Positions 34,532 through 42,979 of a stretch of 64,000 bases of DNA are shown in pieces. Within the stretch, counting starts at the first letter, position 1, and each line of letters opens with the position of its first letter. The DNA comes from Anaeromicropila populeti (GTDB lineage: Bacteria > Bacillota > Clostridia > Lachnospirales > Lachnospiraceae). A program made the position numbers and the translations under genes. The stretch is from assembly GCF_900112775.1 (NCBI RefSeq), contig NZ_FOYZ01000015.1, positions 1-64,000 on the forward strand, given 5' to 3'. The notes under the pieces were generated by a model that was given only the letters and a program-made list of their open reading frames with translations, searched no databases and was not told the DNA's origin.

Positions 34532-37040
34532 AAGAAAGTATACATTATTTAAGGAAGATTCTGTAAAAGTAATAAAAATGGAAAAAGGTCATAGAAGTAA
34601 CACAAAAAAAATCATACAAATTTTGTTGGAGATGTTGTTTATATTTTTGTGTACATATGGTTCATTATGTGGATTTATTAGTGCTTTTCATCTTTTGGTG
34701 GGGATAAATACAATCAAGTATATGCTATTTGTCTTATCTATAGCTTGTGTTATTGGTATTTATCCTGCAAAAAGTAGAAAATTTGTTGTTGGTGGTTATA
34801 TTTTATTATTAGGTATTTGTTTTTTTGCAGTAAACCAAATTGCCCTGGATGGAGCAAAGCTGGTGTATAATCAGGTAATTCAGTATATGAACGAATATTT
34901 TGATATTAATATATTGGAAGTCCTTGTGAATTCAGATAGTGAAACAAAGAAAATGACTGTTTTTTTTATGTTATTAGCAGCAGCAGAAATATTTGTGGTA
35001 TCTTTTGTCGTATGCTGTAAGAAAAGCCGAATTCTATATGTAGATGCCACGCTTCCTTTTGTTGCACTTCCGTATTTGGCTGGACTTTGTATTAGTCCAC
35101 AGTATCTTTTGGCTTATGGATTAACTACAATGGTTGTGTTAATAAGACCTGCAAAGAAAAACCAGCTGGCAACACAACAGATTCAGGGTTTCATGTTTTT
35201 AGCTGGTACGGTGTTTTTAATACTTTGCTTTACTTTTGTTAAAAAAGAGTATTTTTACGAGGATTTTAATGCAGTAAATAAACAGGTGAAGTGGCAAAAG
35301 GATATTAAAAAATTGTCGGAGCAAGATACCTGGAATGAAATATTGAAAACAGATTTTCTTAACAAGAATACTGCCAGAGGTGGTCTAAATGGGGGAAAGC
35401 TAGGAAGAAACAGTGAGATAAAGTTTGAAAATAAAACTCAGTTTATTATTACAATGGAACAGACAGAAGAGTTTAGTAAGTTGTATTTGCGAGGATTTGT
35501 AGGAGAGAAGTATAGCAAAAATAGTTGGAAAGTACTAAGCAAAGAGGAGAAAAAGAATCTGGAAATTATAGAGGATGCATATGAAGTTTACAGTGAAAAT
35601 ATTTCTGCTAAATTTATCAGAAGTATGTCCAGTGAGGACTATATGGTATTAAGGTCTGTTTCTCAATTCTCTTCGTTAAGAAAAATTAAGGAAGTTGAAA
35701 TAGATAAGAAAGCAATTGAGAATAAACAATATTTAATGCCATATGGCACAAAGGATACTATTTTTATGAAAGATACAGGCTTTCTTTCTATAAGAGAAAA
35801 CAAAAATAATTATCAATTATTCTTTTATCCCGTTTTTAATGAGTTTCAAAAAATTCTTACACAGAACATTGGTTTGACAGAAGAGGAAGCAAATATTTTT
35901 TTTTATAGCAGTTCAGAAGATAAACAAACCTATAATACACAAAATGAGCAAATGGAAAAGGAGTATCGTGATTTTGTATATTTTAATTATTTAGATGCAC
36001 CTGACAATGTGGACGCGCTTGTAGAAGCAAACAGCAATTTAAAAAATATGGAAATTGATTATTACGATAATAATCATTATCTAAGTAATCTAGGTGCTAT
36101 TATTCAGACAATAAGGGATAATATGTATAGTACGTGTTCCTATACTTTGAGTCCAGGAAGGCTTCCCGCTAATAAGGATTTTGTAGAATATTTTTTGAAG
36201 GAAAGCAAAAAGGGTTATTGCACCCATTTTGCATCAGCGGCTGCCTTATTACTTCGCAAATCGGGAATACCTTCCCGGTATGTGGAAGGGTATGTGGTAA
36301 CAGAAAGCGCCTATAGAACGGGAAAAGTAAATAATTTTATGAAAACAATCAACGTAAAGGATAATGCTGCACATGCATGGGTGGAAATATATATTAATGG
36401 GATTGGATGGGTTCCTGTTGAATTTACACCTTCTTCTGGTGAAGGAACAGTATCAGCCAATCAAATAACTAGTACATGGAAGCCAGGTAATGTACAGCCA
36501 ACCGTACAGCCAGTTTTTTCTCCACGAAACACACCTTCCAGCAGGCAGACATCTACTCCGAAAGCCTCAGGAAAAAAAGGAACTACAGGAAAAGGAACTC
36601 AGGCAGAAGACAGAAATTATGTTAATATAATATTTCTGGCTATTCTAGTAGTAGTGGCTGTTATTGTGGGTGCTCTGCTTCTACACTATATTTACTTAAA
36701 GAAAAGGGCAAAAAAACTTTTGGGCACAACAAATCGAAATAAAAAAGTAATTTTTTTATATCAGCAATTATGCTTTCAGATATGTACACTAGGTCAATAT
36801 TCTTTTAGCAGGATACAAAGTGGGGACTGGTTTGAAGCAATTGAAGTACTGGGTATCATAGAAAAAGAGGAGCTGTCATTTCTGTTTGAAATAATGGACA
36901 GGGCTGCATTTGGACCAGGGTGGATCCCAGAACAAGAAATGGTACATGTGGAACACTTGTATGTGAAAGTAAGAACAAACTTGTATGAAAATGCAACAAA
37001 AATGCAAAGACTATATTATCTTTTTTGGAAAGTATACTAG
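34509..37040 (+). CDS. Transglutaminase-like membrane protein (TgpA type)
   Basis: 843 residues. N-terminal membrane part with six or so helices (about 35-240), an extracytoplasmic region with a transglutaminase core: Cys in KKGYCTHFASAAA (about 575), His in AAHAWVEIYI and Asp-equivalent region GWVPVEFTP, then a Ser/Thr/Pro-rich linker, a further transmembrane helix (about 700-725) and a C-terminal cytoplasmic DUF4129-like tail. Start is TTG at 34509 with GAGGTGG nine bases upstream; it overlaps DUF58. All catalytic residues are kept, so a cross-linking or protease activity outside the cell is plausible. Confidence 0.88.
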   Translation: MKNSQWIKRKYTLFKEDSVKVIKMEKGHRSNTKKIIQILLEMLFIFLCTYGSLCGFISAFHLLVGINTIKYMLFVLSIACVIGIYPAKSRKFVVGGYILLLGICFFAVNQIALDGAKLVYNQVIQYMNEYFDINILEVLVNSDSETKKMTVFFMLLAAAEIFVVSFVVCCKKSRILYVDATLPFVALPYLAGLCISPQYLLAYGLTTMVVLIRPAKKNQLATQQIQGFMFLAGTVFLILCFTFVKKEYFYEDFNAVNKQVKWQKDIKKLSEQDTWNEILKTDFLNKNTARGGLNGGKLGRNSEIKFENKTQFIITMEQTEEFSKLYLRGFVGEKYSKNSWKVLSKEEKKNLEIIEDAYEVYSENISAKFIRSMSSEDYMVLRSVSQFSSLRKIKEVEIDKKAIENKQYLMPYGTKDTIFMKDTGFLSIRENKNNYQLFFYPVFNEFQKILTQNIGLTEEEANIFFYSSSEDKQTYNTQNEQMEKEYRDFVYFNYLDAPDNVDALVEANSNLKNMEIDYYDNNHYLSNLGAIIQTIRDNMYSTCSYTLSPGRLPANKDFVEYFLKESKKGYCTHFASAAALLLRKSGIPSRYVEGYVVTESAYRTGKVNNFMKTINVKDNAAHAWVEIYINGIGWVPVEFTPSSGEGTVSANQITSTWKPGNVQPTVQPVFSPRNTPSSRQTSTPKASGKKGTTGKGTQAEDRNYVNIIFLAILVVVAVIVGALLLHYIYLKKRAKKLLGTTNRNKKVIFLYQQLCFQICTLGQYSFSRIQSGDWFEAIEVLGIIEKEELSFLFEIMDRAAFGPGWIPEQEMVHVEHLYVKVRTNLYENATKMQRLYYLFWKVY

Positions 37041-37143
37041 ATATTATATTTTTCGTGGATTTTTTAAACATTGTATTGTATAATAATCAATGATTTTAAA
37101 TGATAAAATAAAGATTTAGGAAGAAAACAGGAGGTATTCAAAT

Positions 37144-39132
37144 ATGAGTAGTATCGAAACAATGTCAGTTAATGCAATTCGTGTCTTATCAGCAGATGCG
37201 GTTCAAAAGGCAAATTCAGGACACCCAGGGTTACCATTAGGTTCTGCGGCTATGGCTTACGAACTATGGGCTAACCACATGAAACATAATCCATGCAACC
37301 CTAATTGGCCAAATAGGGACAGATTTATTTTATCTGGTGGACATGGTTCCACATTACTGTATTCGTTATTACACTTATTTGGATATGGAAATCTTTCAAC
37401 AGAAGATTTGTCACAGTTCAGACAAGATGGTTCTTTAACACCTGGACATCCAGAGTATGGACATACAGTTGGTGTAGAGGCAACCACAGGACCTTTAGGA
37501 GCTGGTATGGGTATGGCTGTTGGTATGGCAATGGCAGAGGCACATATGGCTGCAAAGTTTAATAAGGATGAGTATAAAATTGTAGATCATTATACATTTG
37601 TTTTAGGTGGAGACGGCTGTATGATGGAAGGTATTTCATCAGAGGCATTTTCACTTGCAGGTACACTTGGACTTGGTAAATTAATTGTATTATATGATTC
37701 TAATAAAATTTCTATTGAAGGCGATACAGACATTGCATTTACAGAGGATGTTGAGAAAAGATTTCAAGCATTTGGATTCCAGACTTTGTGTGTAGAAGAT
37801 GGTAATGATCTTGTTGAAATTGGTAAAGCAATTGAAGCAGCTAAGGCAGATACAACAAGACCTACAATGATTCGCGTTAAGACAAAGATTGGCTTTGGAT
37901 GTCCGGCAAAGGAAGGTAAGGCTAGTGCACATGGTGAACCGTTAGGGGCAGATAATGTGACAGCATTAAAAGAAAATTTGGGATGGCCTTCACAAGAAGC
38001 TTTTTATGTTCCAGATGAGGTATATGTTCACTATAACCAGTTAAAAGAAAAATTATCAGCTGAAGAAGAGACATGGAACAAATTATTTGCAGAGTATGAA
38101 GTAAAATTTCCTGAGATGAAAGCTTTATGGGATGATATGCACGCAGGAACAGATGCAGAAGCTCTTTTGAACAGTGAAGAACTTTGGGCTGTAGATGACA
38201 AAACAGAAGCAACGCGTAACCTGTCAGGTATGATTATTAATCGCTTAAAGGATATGATTCCAGGGTTATTTGGTGGTTCTGCTGACTTATCTCCATCTAC
38301 TAAAACATATATGAACGGAGAAGGAGATTTTTCAAAGGACAATTATGCAGGACGTAATCTTCATTTTGGTGTAAGAGAACTTGCAATGGCGGCAATTGGA
38401 AATGGACTTGCTTTATATGGAGGATTAAAGCCATTTGTTTCAACGTTTTTTGTATTTAGTGATTATGTAAAACCAATGGCAAGACTGTCTTCTTTAATGG
38501 GACTTCCATTAACATTTGTTTTAACCCATGATAGTATCGGGGTTGGGGAAGATGGACCTACCCATGAGCCAATTGAGCAGTTAGCCATGTTACGTGCAAT
38601 GCCTAATTTTACAGTATATCGTCCAGCAGATGCTACTGAAACAGTTGCAGCCTGGTATTATGCAGTTACGTCAAAAAATACTCCTACGGCAATTGTATTA
38701 ACACGTCAAGGCCTTCCAAAGCAGGCTAACTCAAGTAAAGAAGCTTTAAAGGGTGGTTACATTTTATCAGATTCAGAAAAGTCAGTGCCAGATGTAATTT
38801 TGATGGCAAGTGGTTCTGAAGTTGCATTGGCTATGGATGCAAAAGAAGAGCTTGCAAAGGAAAATGTAGATGTTCGTGTAGTAAGTATGCCATCTATGGA
38901 TGTGTTTGAGCAACAGTCGGCAGAATATAAGGAAGCTGTTCTTCCAAAGGCATGTCGTAAGAGAGTTGCAGTTGAAGCATTAACTGATTTTGGATGGGGT
39001 AAATATGTAGGTCTGGATGGTGCATATGTTACAATGAAGTCTTTTGGTGCCAGTGCTCCAGCCGATATATTATTTAAAAAGTTTGGATTTACAAAAGAAA
39101 ATGTTGTTAATACAGTAAAAGGTATTTTATAA
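37144..39132 (+). CDS. tkt: Transketolase
   Basis: Thiamine-diphosphate enzyme moving two-carbon units between sugar phosphates in the pentose phosphate pathway. Full length at 662 residues: HPGLPLGSAAMAY, the TPP-binding GDGCMMEG with the NK element DSNKIS, GGSADLSPST, FGVREL, and HDSIGVGEDGPTHEP. AGGAGG precedes the ATG. Monocistronic between the transglutaminase gene and the alarmone synthetase. A TATAAT (37079-37084) lies upstream without a good -35. Confidence 0.96.
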   Translation: MSSIETMSVNAIRVLSADAVQKANSGHPGLPLGSAAMAYELWANHMKHNPCNPNWPNRDRFILSGGHGSTLLYSLLHLFGYGNLSTEDLSQFRQDGSLTPGHPEYGHTVGVEATTGPLGAGMGMAVGMAMAEAHMAAKFNKDEYKIVDHYTFVLGGDGCMMEGISSEAFSLAGTLGLGKLIVLYDSNKISIEGDTDIAFTEDVEKRFQAFGFQTLCVEDGNDLVEIGKAIEAAKADTTRPTMIRVKTKIGFGCPAKEGKASAHGEPLGADNVTALKENLGWPSQEAFYVPDEVYVHYNQLKEKLSAEEETWNKLFAEYEVKFPEMKALWDDMHAGTDAEALLNSEELWAVDDKTEATRNLSGMIINRLKDMIPGLFGGSADLSPSTKTYMNGEGDFSKDNYAGRNLHFGVRELAMAAIGNGLALYGGLKPFVSTFFVFSDYVKPMARLSSLMGLPLTFVLTHDSIGVGEDGPTHEPIEQLAMLRAMPNFTVYRPADATETVAAWYYAVTSKNTPTAIVLTRQGLPKQANSSKEALKGGYILSDSEKSVPDVILMASGSEVALAMDAKEELAKENVDVRVVSMPSMDVFEQQSAEYKEAVLPKACRKRVAVEALTDFGWGKYVGLDGAYVTMKSFGASAPADILFKKFGFTKENVVNTVKGIL

Positions 39133-39243
39133 ATAATTCTCTCTTCTATGTGCAAATTGTACAGAAAAAGTATGAAGGATTCCTAAAGAATTTATTAAAT
39201 AACTTGATGTTCAATCTTTTGTAACAATTTTATGATATGATAG

Positions 39244-39269
39244 TAACAAGTAAAATAATTTACTTGTTA
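39244..39269 (+). promoter_or_regulatory. Perfect inverted repeat upstream of the alarmone synthetase
   Basis: TAACAAGTAAA and TTTACTTGTTA form a perfect 11-bp inverted repeat with a 4-base centre, 22 bases before the start codon. There is no T-run, so it is not a terminator. It may be a repressor operator or a 5'-leader hairpin. A similar half (TACTTGTTAT) recurs at about 40101-40110, just after the -10 box of the next unit. Confidence 0.5.
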
Positions 39270-39291
39270 TGATGCACATAGGAGAGAGTAT

Positions 39292-40014
39292 ATGGAGTTG
39301 CCAATTTATTATGATGAGAGTGAAGAATGGAGCAAGGCAATTTTGCTTTATGATTCAGCACTCAAAGAGATGAATACAAAGCTTGAAATTTTAAATAATG
39401 AGTTTAAATTAGCCCACAGCTATAATCCAATAGAACATATTACATCAAGAATTAAGTCACCTGAGAGTATTGCTAAGAAAATCAGACATAAAAACAGAGA
39501 GTTAACAATAGAAAATATTGTTAAATATGTGAATGATGTAGCAGGCATTCGTGTTATTTGCTCTTTTTCATCTGACATTTATCGTATAGCAGATGCCATA
39601 GCAAAACAAAATGATGTTAAAGTACTTAAAGTCAAGGATTATATTATGTGTCCAAAGGAAAATGGGTATAAAAGCTATCATATGATTGTATCCGTTCCTA
39701 TTTTTTTGTCGAATAATGTAATTAGCACCAAGGTGGAAATACAAATCCGGACAATAGCCATGGATTTTTGGGCGAGTCTGGAACATAAAATTTATTACAA
39801 ATTTGAAGGAAATGCACCAGAACGGATTCGGAATGATTTAAGGGAATGTGCAGATATTATATCTTATCTGGATGTTAAAATGAAGTCGCTTAATGAAGAG
39901 ATACAGGGATACAGCAAAAATTCACTGGATGAATATAAAGATGGGTTGTCTGATTATTATACCACGGAGATAAAAGAATCGTATGGAACGATAGTAGAGG
40001 AAGAAGTAGAGTAG
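39292..40014 (+). CDS. Small alarmone synthetase (RelA/SpoT synthetase domain only)
   Basis: Makes (p)ppGpp from ATP and GDP/GTP. 240 residues: only the RelA/SpoT nucleotidyltransferase domain, without hydrolase, TGS or ACT domains. Motifs: NPIEHITSRIKSPESI, DVAGIRVICSF (substrate-binding Asp/Arg), YIMCPKENGYKSYH, EIQIRTIAMDFWASLEHKIYYK with the catalytic Glu. This matches the RelP/RelQ-type enzymes. GGAGAG precedes the ATG. Next to it, under a separate promoter, is a cassette of three unknown genes. An alarmone toxin role (toxSAS) is possible but no partner antitoxin is recognised. Confidence 0.92.
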   Translation: MELPIYYDESEEWSKAILLYDSALKEMNTKLEILNNEFKLAHSYNPIEHITSRIKSPESIAKKIRHKNRELTIENIVKYVNDVAGIRVICSFSSDIYRIADAIAKQNDVKVLKVKDYIMCPKENGYKSYHMIVSVPIFLSNNVISTKVEIQIRTIAMDFWASLEHKIYYKFEGNAPERIRNDLRECADIISYLDVKMKSLNEEIQGYSKNSLDEYKDGLSDYYTTEIKESYGTIVEEEVE

Positions 40015-40072
40015 GAGTATTGAGCAGAGTGGAAAATGAATAGATTAGTTAGTTCATTAAGTAGTTTACTTC

Positions 40073-40101
40073 TTTACAAATGCAAAAAAATGGAATATAA
40101 T
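40073..40101 (+). promoter_or_regulatory. Promoter of the three-gene unknown cassette
   Basis: TTTACA (40073-40078), 17-base spacer, TATAAT (40096-40101). It lies about 50 bases before the GTG start at 40150 and is followed directly by TACTTGTTAT, which resembles half of the inverted repeat at 39244. Confidence 0.75.
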
Positions 40102-40149
40102 ACTTGTTATAGTTAATAATAAAAGAATAAAAAGTGAAAGGGGAGTGTA

Positions 40150-40581
40150 GTGAGGAGGTTAACAAAAAGTATTGCAGACATTATGAATAAAGCGGATTAT
40201 TACTCATGCAGCTTTATTTTTACTGTTATTATAACGGCAATTTTTGCCTGTTTGGACTTATGCATTAGTGATTCTATAAAAGTTGTAGATTTTTTTAGAA
40301 TTCTAATTACATATATGGTGCCATCATTAAATACTTTGTTCTTATCGTATTTTCTATTTGAAAATTTCAAAAACGGAGTAAGGACATTTTTAATTTCATT
40401 GTCACTATGTAGTATCATTCCGTATATAATATATTTGAAGTTTGGAAATAATATTTTTGGGGGTATTATTTTTTCAGTTATATTTTTTCTATATTATTAT
40501 GGACTGAATTTGCATATATATCATATTAAAGATGTTTCGGATTACCGGATACAGGAAGTACAAAACAAGGTTTCAGGCTAA
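40150..40581 (+). CDS. Hypothetical four-helix membrane protein
   Basis: 143 residues, four predicted transmembrane helices (about 20-38, 50-72, 78-96, 102-122) with short loops and a cytoplasmic C-terminal tail (HIKDVSDYRIQEVQNKVSG). Start is GTG at 40150, five bases after GGGGAG. No family recognised. First gene of a three-gene unit with the 81- and 226-residue proteins. The compact 4-TM form recalls membrane effectors of some signalling or defence systems, but no motif supports that. Confidence 0.65.
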   Translation: MRRLTKSIADIMNKADYYSCSFIFTVIITAIFACLDLCISDSIKVVDFFRILITYMVPSLNTLFLSYFLFENFKNGVRTFLISLSLCSIIPYIIYLKFGNNIFGGIIFSVIFFLYYYGLNLHIYHIKDVSDYRIQEVQNKVSG

Positions 40582-40600
40582 GGAGTGTGATTAAAAATTT

Positions 40601-40846
40601 ATGGATTTAGCAATAAAAGTTATTTTTATAGTAATTTCAAGTATATTTTTTATGTTAGCACATATCGTTCCTAAATATTCTATTAAGTATAAAAGAAACA
40701 ATAGGAAAAAGAATGTAGCAGCTGAAGTAGAAAGTATGATTCGAGATGTTTTTCTTTTAAGGTCATTCAAAGTTATAAATCATGAAAAGGCCATTGATGA
40801 TGTTTATGAAAGAATGTCTAAATACAATACAAGTTTTAGAATATAG
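40601..40846 (+). CDS. Hypothetical small membrane-anchored protein
   Basis: 81 residues: one N-terminal transmembrane helix (about 3-25, AIKVIFIVISSIFFMLAHIV) followed by a basic segment (KYKRNNRKKN) and a mixed charged helix with EVESMIRDVFLLRSF. It begins 19 bases after the first cassette gene; AAGGAG at 40580-40585 is somewhat far from the ATG. Topology would place the C-terminal domain inside the cell. Family unknown. Confidence 0.6.
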   Translation: MDLAIKVIFIVISSIFFMLAHIVPKYSIKYKRNNRKKNVAAEVESMIRDVFLLRSFKVINHEKAIDDVYERMSKYNTSFRI

Positions 40847-40862
40847 GATTGAGTGATTTTGC

Positions 40863-41543
40863 ATGAATAGTAATACTTTTGATGCTATTTGGAATGTCAC
40901 AATACAGATAGCAACACAGTTGATTCAAAGGATAGACAAAAAGGTAGCCGCTCAAATTGATTTATGCATAGTGGACAGTAAAAAAGAAATGATATTAAAA
41001 CAGTATGATAAATGCAGAAATGAGCTTAAGGAAAAGTATTACCAAGGAGTTTATAAAAATGGATTGATATGCCACCATAAAATTGCGTCATGTTATTGTA
41101 GTGCTCTGATTCAGCATAAAATAGTAAGATATGATTGTATGAAAATTGATTTGAAATATCTTGCTTTTCTAAGTGAAGATAAGTTGAAGAGTGGGATTAA
41201 AACAAAGCAGGAAAATATACCTTTTTTAAATTATAAGATTGCTTTTTTAGCGGGTCTATCGATTGTGTATTTATATTTATTGGAATACTATGAAACCAGT
41301 GAACAATTAACGGAGAACGAGAGAGAATTTGCAGTGAAAATATTAATTGAACGAGGTAATTTGGAATATCCAGCTGTAAATGATACACATGATGATTTTC
41401 TAGATGGTGTAGTTAAGATGATTGGGATAAGAGACTTAAATAATGATGAATTTGATACGTTGGGTTTTTCTTACATATATTATTTTATTGAAGAATACAA
41501 TAAAACGATAATACGAAAAAATTATTTGGAACAGTTATCTTAG
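40863..41543 (+). CDS. Hypothetical soluble protein, third gene of the cassette
   Basis: 226 residues, mainly helical, without a signal peptide or clear membrane helix. Noticeable conserved-looking blocks are CHHKIASCYCSALIQHKI (about 72-89) and NYKIAFLAGLSIVYLYLLEYYE (about 122-143, hydrophobic, given by its key residues), each pairing a charged residue with KIA; and HDDFLDGVVKMIG near 170. I do not recognise the family. A His/Cys-rich start of the first block could be a metal or active site, but this is a guess. Sixteen bases separate it from the previous gene, and a terminator follows. Confidence 0.6.
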   Translation: MNSNTFDAIWNVTIQIATQLIQRIDKKVAAQIDLCIVDSKKEMILKQYDKCRNELKEKYYQGVYKNGLICHHKIASCYCSALIQHKIVRYDCMKIDLKYLAFLSEDKLKSGIKTKQENIPFLNYKIAFLAGLSIVYLYLLEYYETSEQLTENEREFAVKILIERGNLEYPAVNDTHDDFLDGVVKMIGIRDLNNDEFDTLGFSYIYYFIEEYNKTIIRKNYLEQLS

Positions 41544-41561
41544 GACAGGCTATTTACTTGA

Positions 41562-41678
41562 AAAGCTAATATTGTACAGTTGTCAGTAGATGGTTCAGAA
41601 GCAGAAGTAATTGAAATGATAGAGCATTGCAGTGATATTTTTCTTAATATAAAAAGCGTCCAATGCTCTAAAAATTGA
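41562..41678 (+). pseudogene. Possible coding remnant between the cassette and its terminator
   Basis: A stop-free stretch of 38 codons reads LSVDGSEAEVIEMIEHCSD and so on, protein-like with an acidic helix, and ends inside the terminator hairpin. There is no ribosome-binding site and no ATG near its start (TTG at 41580 at best). It may be the tail of a lost gene or chance. Confidence 0.25.
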
Positions 41679-41695
41679 GTAGTGGACGCTTTTTA
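41651..41695. terminator. Bidirectional terminator between convergent units
   Basis: Stem AAAAAGCGTCCA/TGGACGCTTTTT with a 20-base apical region that can pair further (CTC/GAG). A- and T-rich flanks let it work for the plus-strand cassette and the minus-strand secreted protein gene. Confidence 0.85.
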
Positions 41696-41707
41696 CAAGG
41701 TAAAAAT

Positions 41708-42967
41708 CTATTTTACAGTAATCTTAATTTTCTTTGTTTTATTACTTCCATCAGTTGTTTTCACCGTAATGGTACATGTCCCCTTTTTCTTTGCGGTTAT
41801 CTTACCAGTGCTAGATACGGTTGCAACACTTTTATTAGATGAACGATAAGAAAGCTTCTTATTGGTTGCAGTGCTTGGAGCTACAGTCACTTTTAGCTGA
41901 AAACTTTTACCCTTTGTTAGTGTTTTCTTAGTAACATTTGGAGTAATGGAGGTGACAGCAATTCCTTTCACCACTGCTTTGGTTTGCGCTGTAAAGGTTC
42001 CGTCTGACGAGTAGCAGGTAATGGTTGCAGTACCAGAAGACTTGCCTGTAACAATGCCATCTTTAGAAACACTTGCAATATCCGTATCAGAAGAGTACCA
42101 TATTAAGTCATATTCGGATTCATCTCCTGTAAAGTTAACAAATTCATAATCAATAGAAACCTGTCCATCTACACTAATAGTGGGTGGGGTTGTTAAACGC
42201 AGGTAAGCAGTTGGGTTTGTTACAGTGGAAGCATCGTCTTTACATACCATTAAAATATAAGAACCATCCGTGTAGGCATCAAAAACATATTGATTCGATG
42301 TATTCACATAACCGTTCATTTTAGCCATAATTGTCTTGCGATTAGCAGTATAGAATACAGAAACATAACTTTTATCATAACCACTTGGTATCGATACTTT
42401 TACAGGAAGTGGTTTGGCGGGATCAAACAGCAAATCCTTGATATCAAGTTCAAAAGCAAAAAAAGTATTGGTTAGATTAATTTCATGAACAGCATCTTCT
42501 ACTTTACTTTTATCAATTAATGAAATATTCATTTCGGTTGCATAACCATAATCCTGACCGTTTATGTCCACCGTAAAGGTAGCAGAAACAGTGCTGTCAG
42601 AAACAGTTTGAGTTAAAATTTCGGGATAATTGGATGATTTTTGTTCCCATTTGGCATATAAATAAGTGGTTCCCGTTACCTTAGTCATCATATCAAATGG
42701 AATCGTTAAACCGGAGTTGGAATACCATCCCCGAAACCAGTACCCATACCGATAGGGAGTATTAGGCAGTTCAATGGTCGTTCCATAGGGAACATTATAA
42801 ATTGGACTAACATACGTACCTCCATTTGAATTAAAATAGACGGTATAAGTGGTTCCCTTCAAACTGGAAGCCAACACAGTATTTGTAACCTCTACAGGTG
42901 GTGTAATAGTTATAAATAGTAATAAAACCATTATAAAAACTGAAACATTCCTTTTATTTCTTTTCAA
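41708..42967 (-). CDS. Secreted protein with InlB-type repeat and BIG2 domains
   Basis: 419 residues. Signal peptide at 1-34 (KRNKRNVSVFIMVLLLF). An InlB B-repeat (Listeria-Bacteroides repeat) spans about 45-110: YTVYFNSNGGTYVSPI, YGYWFRGWYSN and LYAKW. A central beta domain (about 120-245) follows, then two BIG2 Ig-like domains (about 250-335 and 338-419), the last with LSYRSSNKSVATVSSTGKI. No cell-wall anchor. Likely a surface or matrix protein; same domain type as the C-terminus of the 24567 protein. AAGGAGG precedes the ATG. Confidence 0.85.
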   Translation of the reverse strand: MKRNKRNVSVFIMVLLLFITITPPVEVTNTVLASSLKGTTYTVYFNSNGGTYVSPIYNVPYGTTIELPNTPYRYGYWFRGWYSNSGLTIPFDMMTKVTGTTYLYAKWEQKSSNYPEILTQTVSDSTVSATFTVDINGQDYGYATEMNISLIDKSKVEDAVHEINLTNTFFAFELDIKDLLFDPAKPLPVKVSIPSGYDKSYVSVFYTANRKTIMAKMNGYVNTSNQYVFDAYTDGSYILMVCKDDASTVTNPTAYLRLTTPPTISVDGQVSIDYEFVNFTGDESEYDLIWYSSDTDIASVSKDGIVTGKSSGTATITCYSSDGTFTAQTKAVVKGIAVTSITPNVTKKTLTKGKSFQLKVTVAPSTATNKKLSYRSSNKSVATVSSTGKITAKKKGTCTITVKTTDGSNKTKKIKITVK

Positions 42968-42979
42968 TATAAATCCTCC

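Noticed and set aside
37257-39155. Several minus-strand ORFs of 76-132 codons under the transketolase gene
   Set aside because: All lie opposite a long conserved gene and have no start signals.
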